Shown one piece after another: positions 33,721-45,896 of a DNA stretch of 64,000 nt. Position 1 is the first letter of the stretch, and each line of letters starts with the position of its first letter. Source of the DNA: Emydura subglobosa. Lineage: Eukaryota; Chordata; Testudines; Chelidae. A program made the translations under genes and the position numbers. The notes beneath the pieces were generated by a model, which worked only from the letters and a program-made list of their open reading frames with translations, was not told the origin of the DNA and did not search any database. The stretch lies in NCBI GenBank assembly GCA_007922225.1, contig ML679946.1:96230759-96294758 (forward strand), in the 5' to 3' direction.

Positions 33721-34814
33721 CCATTCGTTAGATGGTTGCACCATTTTTGCTGAGGGGGAAAAACTCACCGTCTGTGGCTGGCGCCTCCTGTGGATCTCAG
33801 GGTTGGGACTTGGAGGCGGGACCCATTCCAGGTCCTCAAGATTCTCCTTCAAGGCCCTGCAGGCACAGGCTTCTCACTATCTTCCCCATAGACTCTACAC
33901 AAACAGGCAGGCAGCAGACTGTTTGCTCCCCTGCAAGACAGACTGTGTCAACCTCTCCATGCACTGAGGAGAGAGAATGTCTCCGGAGTGAGTGACTGGG
34001 TCACAGAGGCCAGTCAGGAGAACAGCTGCTTCAGGGTAGCAGCTGCTCCCTACTCCCACCCTGCTCACATTTTCTCCACACCAAACTCCGCTTCCAGGAC
34101 AGAAGTCACCAGAGGCAGGTAGGCAGAAATCTACAAGGAGAGCCCCTGTACTAGATACTGTTATCTAGTAAAGATGGCACAATCCTCCACTGAATAGGAG
34201 CTGTAAAATATGCCCCAGAGGGTTACATAGATATATAGGGTATATAGACCTACAATATAGACTAGTTGTAATTGCCTAATGCTGTAAGGTTTGAAATCAA
34301 GTAACTTCATTTGAAACTTGTTAGTTATCAGAAAACATGTTTATGGATGGAAGTGCAGCAGGAATATCCTTTTGAATATTACTCTATACATTTTTCACTA
34401 TTCATTCTAAGAGAAAATATTTCATATGTTTCTTTTCAATTTTTTCCCCCAAAACTTCCATTTTTTCAATACCAGGACCTCAGAGAAAAAAGGGGAAAAA
34501 ATTCTGAAAGTTTCCAGATTTTTTTCCTGGACCCTCACATGTCTAGCTGAGAAAAGTCCCTCAAGAAAACCCTGGAAGAAAGAAACACTTAAAGTCTGCC
34601 TAATATTTAGACCTGCAATAGCCTGGATTATTTTTTCCACTTTTCTCAGGCCGTTGTGATGTGTTTCATCAGTCAGCCAATAAACACTTTGTTTTACATT
34701 TTTATTTTGTTTTGAATGTGACAACTCCATACTTTAGCACATGGCTAGCTACCAAGATGCTTACACTTCACACAAGCAGAAACAAGTTATTTCAAATGGA
34801 GATGCACAATGGCT
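33721..34814. other. Unassigned, possibly including the 5' region of the hAT element
   Basis: Positions 33732-34140 are locally GC-richer and follow the transposase N-terminus, so they could be its leader, but no terminus is found. Positions 34400-34720 are A/T-rich with AAAATTTC-type words that weakly recall the AAATTTTG family. Confidence 0.35.
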
Positions 34815-34932
34815 GCCAGATTTGGTCAATGCTGGGATGATTTAGCTGAGGTTAGTCCTGCTTTGAGCAGGGGGTTGGACTAGATGACCTCCTGAGGTCC
34901 CTTCCAACTCTAATATTCTATGATTCTAATGT
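34815..34932 (+). mobile_element. CR1 3'-terminal fragment
   Basis: GATGATTTAGCTGAGGTTAG, CTGCTTTGAGCAGGGGGTTG, GACTAGATGACCTCCTGAGG and, at the end, AATATTCTATGATTCTA: the tip of a young-looking CR1 of the same subfamily as the 6980-7446 copy. Confidence 0.92.
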
Positions 34933-37321
34933 GTACCAATTCCCCAAACACAATGCTGGTTTTAGGTACATGTTTTTTATCTTGATAAATGCTGTCTAAA
35001 TATTTCTAAACCTAAATCACCACTGCAGAGGCTTCTACATCCATATTTTTAGGACTCTGTGCCTCTCTTTGTAGAGGATTATCAGTAGGCATTTTTTTTT
35101 TGAGACTGAGTTTCACCCTCTACTTTGTCCCCACTGGCCCCTGGATCATCAGGGTCAGACAGTGTATCACCAGATAGTATTGAAAACTGTGTTAAAGTAA
35201 CTATTATTTCAAGTTGCAAGGGGGTTCCTGGTCCTGCTTGCAAGCTAGGGGCTCTGTAGGGAAACATATGATTTGGTTCTTCAGCAATCAGTTGGCAAAA
35301 AAGCCAGTCTGGTGCAAGGGGAATTGAGCTGTGCCTTTCTGCCTTAGGTAGCTGCCTTACCTCTTTCTGTAAATGGCTGTTGAATATTTCTTAGAATCCA
35401 GAAATGTAACAAAGTAGTGTTTTGTTGCACCCTCTTAGGAAGAGGGTTTTTTCTAACTCTGTATGCCATGGACATATCAGACTGTTATATTGGTATTCTG
35501 AGGGCTGCTGACACTGTCTTATTTTTCTTTATGCTTATCCCTAGTAGATGCAGTTTAAGATCTATTTTAGTTACTAATGAGCTGGAAAGTAGTTTATTAT
35601 CCTCTTGTGATGTTAATACATCATCCTGCTTCTTTACAAATACAGAATAGAAATATACATTGAATCCTGCTGCTGTTCTTGCCTCTTTATTAACTTTATC
35701 ATCTCCATCTAGTTATGGGCTGATACCATCGTTATCATTTCCTTTGTTTATAATCTTTAAAACTTTTATTGTTCTTAGCCCTGCCAGCCATACATTTTCC
35801 CCTGATATCTTTAGCTTCCCTTTTCAATTTTCTACACTTTGATTTCTATTTTATACTGATTGTTGTTATCCACTTCCCCTTTTTCCCATTTGTGAAATAT
35901 ATATTTCTAATTGTTGCTGTCTTCACTTCCCCTCTTAACCAGATGAGCTTTAACCAACATAGTCCTCTTCCCCAATTGTGGCTTTTGACCATCTTGTAAA
36001 TTCTTCTTAAACAACTCCCAATTTTTATTCTCACTTTTCTATTTATATTTTTCCTTCAAATCAATTTTGCTCATCTTTGGGAAATTAGCCCTTATGAAAC
36101 ACAGAATTCATCTATATTACAGTTTGGAACTGTCCTTTGTTTGCCTGTACTGACTGTAATCATGTGATAAACCAATTGTGTAATTCATCTTGATCCATCA
36201 TAATGAGGTCTAACATAGTGACCCCCAAGATTGGGTGCAATGCTTCGTGTGTTAGCATTTCTAAACATTATAGATTATAATTTTCTAATGATATGCAGGA
36301 AAGGTGCCAATGGCTGCCCTGGTGGGAGGTAGGTCTTAGATCTCAAGACAATCACAGATACAGGTAAAGCAAGAGGATGCCAAGGACAATCTTTCAGGCT
36401 CAATGGAATGAGCAATTCATCCCGTTTATGTGGTGAAATTGCTGCGCACAATGAACAGTGTGACCCAATGCATGAAGTCTTGTGGCCAAACCTGAGCAGA
36501 GCTAGCCCTGGTAGATTAACAGGGGATTTCCTTGTTGCAAAGGCAAGGGAGAGGATATTGGAGTGGGGGGGGGGGGGGAGACAAAGCACACACGTTATAG
36601 GAGAAGGTGAGCATGACCCTGAGAGAAAGCAGAACAACAGAGGGCAGGCACGACAGACACAGGGCTCCCTGAAATGGCATTTGGGAGACTTCTGAGCAGG
36701 GAAAATGCTGCCTCCTGTTTGTTTGTTTTTGTTTGTTTGTGTTTTACTGTATTCATAGAAACAGGACTTTGTTCTTTTTTTCCCTGGTAACTAAAGATTA
36801 CACCAAAGAACACACCGAATTTCTATCATCGATTTCTCCTCCCACCAGAAAGAATTCTGCAAGGCCCTGAATGTTGGCTAGCTGTTTGGGCCAAAGGGGA
36901 GACATGATGTGTTACTGTGTGGGCTGCATGAGATTTCCAGCATGTCTCTGACTGAAATCTCCCAGGATAAGGCAAATCTTCTTTCCACACATTGCAGACA
37001 GGTGCTTAAGGAGCATCTCATCTTAGTCTCTAGTTTAATTCAGGGGTCTGTAACAGACCTGCAATGGAATCCCTTCCAGAGCTTTTCCTTGTCAGTATGT
37101 TGAGCCATATGCATATAAGAGCAAATGCTTCGGAGCTATCAATAACTCTGGAACAGGTAATGGTGTCTCTAAAAAAAATAATCACTGGTTACAACCTGCT
37201 AAGGTGGGACAGAATGGGCGAAAGATGGGTATGGGGAGGTATTCTACATTCCAGTCATGTAAATCATCCCCATCAGGCTTCATTGGAGACTTTCTAGTCA
37301 CATCTCCCTCCTGATTAGTCG

Positions 37322-37324
<3 letters not shown>
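34933..37324. other. Mostly unassigned DNA
   Basis: A pyrimidine-rich region at 35650-36290 has long T-rich runs and a TAATGAGGTCTAACATAGTG word that might be an old antisense LINE; I could not assign it. A run of 14 Gs lies at 36565-36578. GTTTGTTTGTTTTTG at 36717-36731 is a simple repeat. No exon-like frame is supported. Confidence 0.4.

Positions 37325-37361
<37 letters not shown>
37325..37361. repeat. (TG)n microsatellite
   Basis: An uninterrupted TG run of about 18 units, framed by GGGG on the left and TTCCCC on the right. Confidence 0.97.
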
Positions 37362-37362
<1 letters not shown>

Positions 37363-38383
37363 CCCCATGTCACTCATTTGATTGTCAGCATACTCCTAAA
37401 TATACTTGAAAGGATTAGATTTTTATCAGTAAATGTCAATTTACTGTTTGAGACCTTGAGTTTGTTTTAAGGATGTGTATTGTGTATTTTGATATGTGAT
37501 GTTCACAAATTGTGTTTTAACCGTTATAAAGCTTTAACTGTTTGAATCTCACTATCTAGTGCCATTAAATAACTATTGTCTGACCCCTGCCATTGCTGAC
37601 CTCACCCCACAATTTCCAGTAACTCTGAAAATTTAAATTGATCAGTTCTTAAGTATTGATACTTTTTTGATTTTCATATTTCATATCAAATTCTGCCAAG
37701 TCTACCAATAAACTACGAAGGACAAAGATCTGTCTATGAAATACCATGATACATGTTACGAAACTACTAGGTGGTGGAATTGGGCCAAGGCTCACTGTCT
37801 TTCTAAGCCTCAATACTTCAAAGAGGACCCAGCACCGCTCACAGTGGAAGTTCAGATTTTAAATGGAAGTGGCCCCTTTCGTCTTGGCAGCTGTTTTCCT
37901 AAATGGGAAATAGTTCAAGAGTAGGTTTGTTAGTGCCTGGCTTATCTGAGTTCTTAGGGTGAGTGGCAAAGGTCAGTAAACACGGGGGCTGCTTTTGAAA
38001 TTCACAGCAGAATGTGTTACCCCTTGCATGCATGTCTCATACCACCTAGGCAAAGGGCCACGTTTAATCAGATGTAATCTTCCTCATTACTCCCCCTGCC
38101 CTCCCTTCTTTCAGACTAGTTTTATAGAGGGTGGAGCAGTATAGAAGAGGAAATCAATCCAAAACTGAACTGAATTTGATCTTGTTTTGACATTTGTAAA
38201 TAAAAACCCACACCCCTGATAAATGTAGCTCTTCTGACAAAAATTCCCTCAGATTTTTGAGTGCTTCTGTCAATGTAGTTGAATTTGTTCCTATGCTGAC
38301 CTCCTTCTGTCCATATCGGGCTGTGTCTACCGTTGGGACCCATGCCTGGCATAGATATATTGATGTAACTTTTAAATGTAGAC
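37362..38383. other. Unassigned DNA
   Basis: No gene or repeat is recognised until the edge of the hAT element. Positions 38320-38345 and 38376-38383 carry TGTCTACC / TGTAGACC words of the MITE family at 30120 and 41926. Confidence 0.4.
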
Positions 38384-38714
38384 CATGGTTTCCAAACTTT
38401 TTGCTAGTGTGACCCTATTTTAGTGCACTCTTTCCTTCTGGAACCCAAGACAGCATGGAGCATGCCATTGTGCTCTTCAAAATGGCATCCTCCACACAGC
38501 TTCACCTCATATGTATGGGGTGTGGCAGGTCATGGTGGGTGTCGCTTTGTAGCACAAAATGGTGTCTTCCATGCATCATGGCCTTGCACACACCATACAT
38601 GTGAGGTCGTGCTTTGCAGAGCAAAATAGCATCCTCCACAAATTTGTAGCCATAACCCCATTGGCTCATGGCCAAATTGCTTTTGGGGTAGCGACCCACA
38701 GTTTGGAAATCGTT
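38384..38714. mobile_element. Non-autonomous hAT element
   Basis: The left end CATGGTTTCCAAACTTTTTG and right end GTTTGGAAATCGTT are inverted repeats (GGTTTCCAAAC against GATTTCCAAAC after reverse complement). The interior has repeated CAAAATGG...TCCTCCAC / AAAATAGCATCCTCCAC words and no coding frame. No exact 8-bp duplication is seen. GTAGACC and GGTCTAC words flank it, which suggests it sits inside a 'tgtctac' MITE. Confidence 0.65.
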
Positions 38715-38729
38715 AGCGTTGGTCTACGC

Positions 38730-38835
38730 TTAGTGATTTGCCTATGGTCGCACAGGAAATTTCTGGAAGAGCAGGGAATTCAACCTGGATATCAAGTCCC
38801 AGGGTAGTGTCCTAACCACTGGACCATGCTTCCTT
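38730..38835 (-). mobile_element. MIR-type SINE, antisense (head only)
   Basis: TGATTTGCCTATGGTCGCAC, AGCAGGGAATTCAACCTGGA and GTGTCCTAACCACTGGACCA form the reverse complement of the tRNA-like head and the start of the core. Confidence 0.75.
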
Positions 38836-38879
38836 TGTGATTCGGCTTTCGTCTTGATTGAGATCTCTGACTACTACTG

Positions 38880-39070
38880 CAATATAAATATTTAATAATA
38901 ATTAGAACTTTTCATTAGACAGTCTCAAAGGTCTTTATAAAGATAGTTAACATCAGAAAATGAGTCACAAAGCAGTTGTGCTTTGCCCAGGGCTACCCAG
39001 TAAATCAGGTAATAGAACCCACAGCTACAGGTGCTCTAACCACTACATTTTACTGCCTGTTTCACACACT
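38880..39070 (-). mobile_element. MIR-type SINE, antisense
   Basis: It begins at the tail (ATTTAATAATAATTAGAACT) and runs through TCTCAAAGGTCTTTATAAAG, GTGCTTTGCCCAGGGCTACC, GGTAATAGAACCCACAGC and GGTGCTCTAACCACTACATT. All parts of the SINE are present in reverse order. It is separate from the head-only copy just to its left. Confidence 0.82.
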
Positions 39071-39452
39071 TACTGGAAAACTCACCAAAAAAGCCTATTA
39101 CTGTGTCATTTCCAGCTCAGTTTCTAGACCCTGGAGGCTCAGGAAAGCATCCAAACCAAACAGACCTTCCATGTGTCTTAGCATTCCCTCCGCATTATTT
39201 TCATTATATGGTTAGCTCTCAGTGGCATGAGTGTAATACAGGAGCTCCATGTTGCAAAGGGCATCTCTCCTTAGCGATGGACAGTAATTGTGCTGTGTAC
39301 TGCTGTAGGCCTCTTTATCCAACCATCACAAAGCATTTGCAAATAACTAGTTAAGCTTTGTTGCACTCCAGCAAGTTAGGCCAAGCATATGCACATATCA
39401 CTACATCCATCACATTAGGAATGCAGTGCAACTCCTGTTTAATAGCACATAT
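39071..39452. other. Unassigned DNA
   Basis: No gene or repeat is recognised. Confidence 0.4.
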
Positions 39453-39460
39453 TGCTAGAG

Positions 39461-40151
39461 CAGTGGTTCCCAACCCCTGGCCTGCAGGGTCTTTCAAAGT
39501 GGCCCGCTGCTCCCCTCCTCCTGTCTGTAACAGGGAGCACGGCAAAGCGCTCCGCCTGGGCCCCTAGGCGCTGGGATCTCTGCTGGAGCCAGAGGGAGGG
39601 GAGCGCTGGTCTCCTGTACCCCTGGTTACAGAAGGGAGCTGCTGCCTAGGGACCCAGGTGGAGCGCATGGAACTACAGGACCTGTGCGGTTTCCCTGCTG
39701 CAGCCAGGGGGATGGGAGATCAGCAAGGAGGCACTCCTTCTGTCTGGCTGGAGTGGGGGGAAGGGGCTGTTGGCAGAGCAGCCAGGACCCTCCATGCTTG
39801 AGGAGAGGGGCAGGACTCCAAAAATCAGTGCCTTCTGGTTTGGCCTGCACTTAGCAGGTCACCCATTGTGACTTAGCTGCCAGACCACGTGCTTCAGTGT
39901 GTAGTGACAGTCATTCGGCTACACTAGTGCTTTGTCTGTCAGTGTGTGACATACTGTGAGTAATTTGTAGGTGTAAAATAGTGAATATAAAAATGAGCAC
40001 AGCAGCATCAAAATGTTTACTTTAAATATGTAGTGATTTGTAGTCCTTAATGGTGTATACATACATAGTTTTATGAGTTGAGAGACTGGTGGCCATTCAA
40101 GGTTGTAGAAATGATATTTGTGGCCGTTGAGACAAAGGTTGGGGACCACTG
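39461..40151. mobile_element. Non-autonomous hAT element with inverted ends and 8-bp target duplication
   Basis: The 691-base element starts CAGTGGTTCCCAACCCCTGG and ends AGGTTGGGGACCACTG. The reverse complement of the end matches about 13 of 16 positions at the start. Immediately outside are TGCTAGAG (39453-39460) and CGCTAGAG (40152-40159), seven of eight identical, the 8-bp duplication hAT transposases make. The left half is GC-rich and the right half AT-rich. No transposase frame is present, so it must have been moved in trans. Confidence 0.9.
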
Positions 40152-40159
40152 CGCTAGAG

Positions 40160-40667
40160 AATATCAAATGCCCCCAAACTTCCTTCCCAGGGCGTTAAGA
40201 TTGCCTGGTAGTGCCCTGGGCCGTGCCCTTCCAGCATGACCAGTTCAGCTAGAGTCAAACCTCTGAAAACCACAAAATGCAGCATTAAAGACCGTGCCAC
40301 CCCTGCTGGCGACAAACCGAAACAGTCAGGGCTATTTAGGGAGGCTGAATGTAATCACTTGATCTGGAAGCTGCCAAGACACAGAGATTATCTAGTCTTT
40401 ACTAAAAGATGCTATCATGTCTTTAATGACCACCGTAATCAGGACTTGTTTTATCTCTTGTCCTAAAAATCCCAGTTCTCCCATGCAGTGGTATTACTTT
40501 GGAAGTGACTTCGAGAGAAAGCTACCTTCTAGAACATCAGCACTAACTCAGACAGTACCTATAGGGCCCTTAATGATCTCCTTCCCTCTACTGACTCAGC
40601 CTACTTTGTGCATTGTGTTAAGATCCTGCCCCAGAGTGATCTAGCTGCCTGCCATGAATTCCGATAG
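40160..40667. other. Unassigned DNA
   Basis: Frames at 40236-40644 have no motif. No repeat is recognised. Confidence 0.4.
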
Positions 40668-40880
40668 TGGGAGGCAGCATGTTCTAGTGCATGGAACACT
40701 GGGCTGGGACTCGGGAGACTTGGATTCTGTTCCCAGCTCTGCTGCTGTTTTCCTAAATGGCCATAGGCAAATCACGTCAATCACTCAGTGCCTCAGTTTC
40801 CCCATCTGTAAAATAGGCATAATGATACTTGCCCTCCTTTGGTCATACTATTGCCAGATCTGTGGATGAAATACTGAAAT
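40668..40880 (+). mobile_element. MIR-type SINE
   Basis: GAGGCAGCATGTTCTAGTGC (box-A side), GGATTCTGTTCCCAGCTCTG (box-B side), GTGCCTCAGTTTCCCCATCT and GTAAAATAGGCATAATGATA are in order. This is one of the best preserved SINE copies in the window. The L2-like tail is lost. Confidence 0.9.
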
Positions 40881-41165
40881 AAGAGACAGGAATGATTATT
40901 ATTACTTACTTCCTCACTGTAGATTGAATACATAACTTACTGCATTTGTTTTGTCAAACCTCATGTGAGTTTGTTAAAAAGAGGAAATCTGATGATCCAA
41001 TGACAAAGATAAGTAGTCATATCAATAAATAGGAGAAAAAAATAGTCCTTTCAATTTAGTAACTTCTCTGATAGTGTCTACCAAAATTTTGTTCAGAGCT
41101 TAGATATACCCCCATACAAATATAATTTATGGATACATACTCTATGTAGGTAGAGGGGGGAAACA

Positions 41166-41795
41166 GATAACATGATTGATGGACATATAAACAGGAAATT
41201 GAGTAGGATTAGGGAGGTGTATACAGCATTGGTGAGACCAGTGTCAGCATACTATCTCTCGTTTTGGAATCCACAATTTGAAAAGGATGTTGAAAAATTG
41301 GGGAGGGTTCATAGAATAGCTACAAGAATGATTCAAGGTCTGGAAAATATGCCTTACAATGAAAGACATAAGTAACTTGATATATATAGCTTGTCAAAGA
41401 GAAGGTTAAAAGACAATTAGATAATTTTAAAGTGCAGAGAGGAAAGATACTTGATCTACTACAGGGTTCTTTAACATTTAATAGAGCAAAGCATAAGATC
41501 CAAGGGCTAGAAGTTTGTTAGAAAAATTCAAGCTGGAAATAAGATGCAATTTTTTAACAATAAAGGTAGTCAGCCATTGGAGCAACTTACCAAGGGAAGT
41601 GTTACATTATCATCACTTGGAGGTTTTTTAAACGGAGATTGGATGTCTTTCTGAAAGATGTGCTCCAGTGCAACCACAAGTTTTGGGGCTCAATTGTTTT
41701 CATTTATGTAGTAGGGAAGAATGACTTGCTCCACTGCAGGAATTAGTGGGTGAAATTCTATATGCTGTCTTTATACAGGGGATCAGACTAAGAAT
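41166..41795 (+). mobile_element. Old CR1 fragment (ORF2 end and 3' UTR)
   Basis: The frame 41172-41375 shows REVYTALVRPVSAYYLSFWN, then DVEKLGRVHRIATRMIQGLE and PYNERHK. Later parts decay through stops but keep the order: GATGTCTTTCTGAAAGATGT, GTGAAATTCTATATGCTGTC and GGGGATCAGACTA. More diverged than the other CR1 copies. Confidence 0.85.
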
Positions 41796-41925
41796 AAAAC
41801 TTTCAGAAGCCCCCAACTCCCATTTTCAGAAGTGATTTAGGAGCCTAAATCTCATTGAAAGTCAAGGTTTAAGCACTTAGGTGCTTTTGAACATTTTACC
41901 TTAGATTATTATAGTCCCTTCTGAG
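41796..41925. repeat. Fossil 'aggagcctaaa / cacttaggtgc' repeat
   Basis: CAACTCCCATTTTCAGAAGT, GATTTAGGAGCCTAAATCTC, CACTTAGGTGCTTTTGAACA and ATTTTACC form the same fossil palindromic family as 26260-26480. It directly follows the CR1 end. Confidence 0.5.
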
Positions 41926-42480
41926 CTTAAATTCTATGGGCTTCTCTGCACACAGACACTGAGGAAAATTCATCCAAATTAACTAAAGGCATGAATTTAA
42001 AGTGGATTAGTTAAACCACAGTAAAACCCTGTGTAGATGCTCTTATTCAGACTAAGAGTACATCTAGATTTAAAATGCTACAGCAGAACAAGTGAGCCAC
42101 TGCAATAGTGCTTCAGTGTAGACACACACTACGCTGATGGGAGGGATTCTCCCACTGGCACAGTTAATTCACTTCCCCAAGATTTAGGTCAGTTTAACTA
42201 TGCTGTTCAGGGCTGGGGATTTTTCACACCCTTGAGAGATGTAGCTATGCCAACTGAATTTTCAAGTGTAGGCCAGACTTTAGAGTGGCCTTAAATCTGC
42301 ATCCATACAGGGGTTTAATGCAGTTCAACTAATCCGCTTTGAAATTAATTCAGATTAATTTTCACAAGGGCTTGTCTAGACTTAAAACGCTTCAGCAGCA
42401 CAGTGAAGATGCTACCTACACCAATGGGAGGGATTCTTCTGTTGTATTACGCCTGAGGGTCCTCATGCCGACAAGTCCTA
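41926..42480. mobile_element. MITE-like elements of the 'tgtctaca' family
   Basis: Words such as CTGTGTAGATGC, GAGTACATCTAGATTTAAAA, AGTGTAGACACACACTACG, GATGGGAGGGATTCTCCCAC, AAGTGTAGGCCAGACTTTAG and GGGCTTGTCTAGACTTAAAA repeat in both orientations. At least two overlapping copies are implied: 42124-42160 and 42410-42445 share ATGGGAGGGATTCT. No coding frame is seen. Confidence 0.55.
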
Positions 42481-44489
42481 CGAAAGATTACATATGGAGA
42501 ATACCAGCAGTGGAGAGGGCACAAGTAAGGAATAAGACGGAGATCAATGCAGTTGCTGGCAAGAGAGGCATCTCTCTAATTTGTTATGAGCAGCTTTTGC
42601 CAGTATTTTAATAATTTCATTATACGCTGTGCCAGAATTGTTTAGATTTTAAAATGAGAAAGAAGTTAGTCTGCATTCTATAGGGATCAGTCAGATCATT
42701 CTTAAAAAATGGAGACATCTAGTTCAGATGTGTATAGACTACAGCTGAACTAACAGACTAGGCAGTGTGTGTTACACTTACATAAGAGATTAAGTGGGTA
42801 GGTGGAACACAACATGCCAGAAAGAAAAAGAAAAACCTCTTTCAAATAATACTCTATTTTTTGATTCACTATAATTTTCTACGTACTGGGACTTCTTTCT
42901 TTCTGCCATTCAAATACCAGCAAGTTGTACGTGGAAATGCTCACTGGAATTTTGTTTCTTTGCAATGGCAGCTTGATAAATACATAGTTCGTCTTTCATA
43001 GGTTTGAGTGCCATGTCAAAACAATTTGAAATGTAATAGAGAAGCCAGAATTATACCACCTCTTCTGGCTTGTTGTGAGCTGCTGCACTAAATTCTAGGT
43101 CATGAAGTTCCTGTGTGTTGTAATGTATGTCATAACATAGTCTTTCAGATGTTTGTGTGATGGGCTTCCATTGCTTGGTTATATGGCACCCACATATTTA
43201 AAATGTGGTGGTAAACTGAAAGGTGATTTTAAAAAATGCCCTCATGAATCCCTAGGATCTCAATGAGGACACATCAGACTTGCCTGATTTACAAATTAAA
43301 GTGGTTATTTCATATCTAAAAATGTTGCACACTGAGCCTGGGCGCTGAAAATCAGACTATGCTGTGTCCTTACCACACATTTATCATCATCAAGATTCAG
43401 AAGGCCAAATCCTGCTCTGTTATCTGTGCAGGCTCACTGGTTCTATTGGATTGCATTAGTGTAACTATATAATCATCCCCTTCCTTTCATTCACATTTTG
43501 GTTCATAGTAACATTTTTCCCAGGCATACACTAATCTCTTTCTAGGAAGTCCAGTTCCCTCGCTTTTGCTCTGCTTTCCAGTGTCCCCTTTACAGCAGCA
43601 GGCAGTACTTTACATGCTCTGCCTGTTGCTGAGTAACGTTTTTCATTCCTACCACTTGCATTGCTGTGGCTCCACTCTATTTTTAGTGCACTAGCTCAAT
43701 CGCAGCTAGCCCGGGTGTGTCTCCTTCAGATGGGAATTACATCCCCCATTTGAACTGTAGACATATCCTTCCAGGCACAATGCACTGAAAATATAAGGCC
43801 TCACAATTGTGTCGTTACATGCACCACAAAAGGGAAATCAGTTATGCAGTAGTTTGATGAGCCCCTCAGTAAAACATATATATCCTTATATAACCTGACT
43901 GGAACCAGTTTTGCAGGAAAAACAGCAAACCCAATCCTAGCCCTCCTGAATGCAACCAAAATGTTGGGGTTAGATAGAAGGTATCCTAACATCCAGCTGA
44001 ACATTTGTTTTCCAGTCCCCCCTGCTTCTTTCCTGGCTAAATTCTATTGGCTAAAGCCCCTGCACTTCCCTTCTTCTTCCCTAACTTCCTTGTCTCTCTC
44101 TAACTCCCAATTACTTCTCCCTTGGAAAACGGGATTTCCCATGCTTGACCTAGATCATTGGTCTCTCAAGTCCAGTATCATGGGGACAGCAATGGTCAAT
44201 ACGTGCTGGGGGAGATTTTTGAAGCCACAAATGGCAGATAATTGCCCAACTCCTGTGGAAAGTCCATGAGAGCTGGTTGTCCAGTTGCCCTTTGACTATC
44301 TTCCCTGGTGCCTCCAAGGTACACAAACACACCCACTTAATGAACCTTGCCTATTGCACAATGGAGTAAAAAGAAGAAACTGTGTCTTTCTTGCAGCCAG
44401 CTAAACATCACAATGATATTTGATTAGTCTTTTCTTAGCATGCGTAATCTCAAACATTAATGGTTATAGAACTAACCAGGCTTTTTAAA
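42481..44489. other. Unassigned DNA
   Basis: No repeat or gene is recognised. The frame 43961-44269 (102 codons, plus) begins within sequence also open on minus and shows no domain. Confidence 0.4.
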
Positions 44490-44690
44490 AATCCACCCAT
44501 TGTATTTACCTCAATGACCTTATGAGGCAATGGATTGGACAGCCTTGACTGTACTTGTTGAAAAGAGGGATTTCCCTTTCATTTGTACGATGTTTACCAA
44601 TCTATTAATTTCATTGACTATGCCCTATCCCATAATGTGAGAACAAGGGATCAAAGGACAAATGTGATTCCCAAGGAACTTTTGCTGATA
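44490..44690 (-). mobile_element. Old CR1 fragment, antisense
   Basis: Plus strand words GGCAATGGATTGGACAGCCT, GGGATTTCCCTTTCATTTGT and CTATTAATTTCATTGACTAT mirror the reverse complement of the CR1 ORF2 end and 3' UTR also present at 31481-31895. Heavily diverged. Confidence 0.6.
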
Positions 44691-44814
44691 TCCAGTCATG
44701 GGACATCAGGCATCTAGCAGGAACCTAGAAGTACTACACTACATCTAGATAAATTCCAGACTGAGGCATATTACTGAGACCTGCAGTATCTTAGAGTAAA
44801 CAGAATACTTTGAT

Positions 44815-45896
44815 TTAAAAGGCAAGAAGAAAAGCATTAAGGCAGTCTGCAAAATGTCTTCGATCCCTGTATATAACTGGAAGTAGTAGGGGGAACAAGC
44901 AAGCTGAACTGGAAGTCATGGTTTAGGAAGAAAATTATGACTTGGCATTACAGAGACTGGGTGGGACAACTCCCACAATTAGAGTATCAGCACTGAGGGG
45001 GATAGCTTGTTCCAGAAGGATGGAACAAAAGTATGGGAAAAAAGGAGGCATTGCGCTGTACATCAAGAATGTATACACTTGCTCTGAGGTCCAAGAGGAA
45101 GTGAGCGACAGCCATGCTGAGAGTCTCTGGGTGCAGATAAAAAGGAAAAAGAATATTAGAAATGTTATTAGGGGTGGGTATCTATTATAGACCACCAAAT
45201 CAGGAGGAGGAAATGGATGAGGCATTCTACAAGCTGGTAACAAAATTAGCTAATACCCATGAGCTAGTATTAATGAGGGATTTTAACATCCCTGATTTCT
45301 GTTGGAAGACTATTACTGCAAAACATAATATGTCATGCAAGTTCTTAGCATATGTAGGGGACAATTTCCTGAATCAGAAAATTGAGGAAACAACTAGGGA
45401 GTCATCCATTTAGGATCTCGTTTTGACAAACAGGAATAAATTAGTTGCTAACGTGAAGATGGTCGGGAACTTGGGAGGAAGTGATCATGATCTGAAAGAA
45501 TTCAAGCGCCTAAGCAAAAGGAGGACATGACAACAGCAAAACAAGGACACTGGACTTCAGAAAGGCAGATTTCAACCAAGTCAGAGAAATAGTAGGCAAG
45601 GTCCCATGGAAAGGCTAATTAGGAAGAAAAGGGGTCAAAGGGGGCTGGCAGTTCTTAAAAGATGTAATACTAGACGTTCAACATCAAGCTATTCCAATGC
45701 AGTGGAAAGATAAGAAGAGACACAGGAGGCCAATATGGCTGCACAAGGAGATGCCTAAAAATGAAAAGGGATACATACAGGAAATGGAAGGAGAGGCATG
45801 TCACCAAGAAAGCATACATGGGAATAGTACGAACATGTAGGGACAAAATCAGGAAAGCCAAAGCAAAGAATGAATTAGATCTAGAAAGGAATGCTA
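44815..45896 (+). pseudogene. CR1 ORF2, endonuclease part (left half of a split sense CR1)
   Basis: The frames read GNKQAELEVMV near 44890 and KYGKKGGIALYIKNVYTCSE at about 45029-45090. SLWVQIKRKKNIRN follows, then YYRPPNQEEEMDEAFYKL. RDFNIPDFCWK (about 45277-45310; the usual G before D is R here) and GNLGGSDHDLKEF (about 45468-45505, the GSDH motif) come next, and the segment closes with KIRKAKAKNELDLERNA at about 45848-45895. These are the endonuclease domain and linker of CR1 ORF2, which nicks target DNA for priming. Stops break it. It ends exactly where an antisense CR1 begins, and its protein order continues at 50687. Confidence 0.9.

Noticed and set aside
35650..36290. Antisense LINE or hAT in a pyrimidine-rich stretch
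   Set aside because: Some words look familiar, but no protein motif or terminus could be fixed, so it is left unassigned.
36565..36578. G14 run as a G-quadruplex regulatory site
   Set aside because: A single homopolymer run with no neighbouring G-tracts and no gene nearby. It is more likely a simple repeat.
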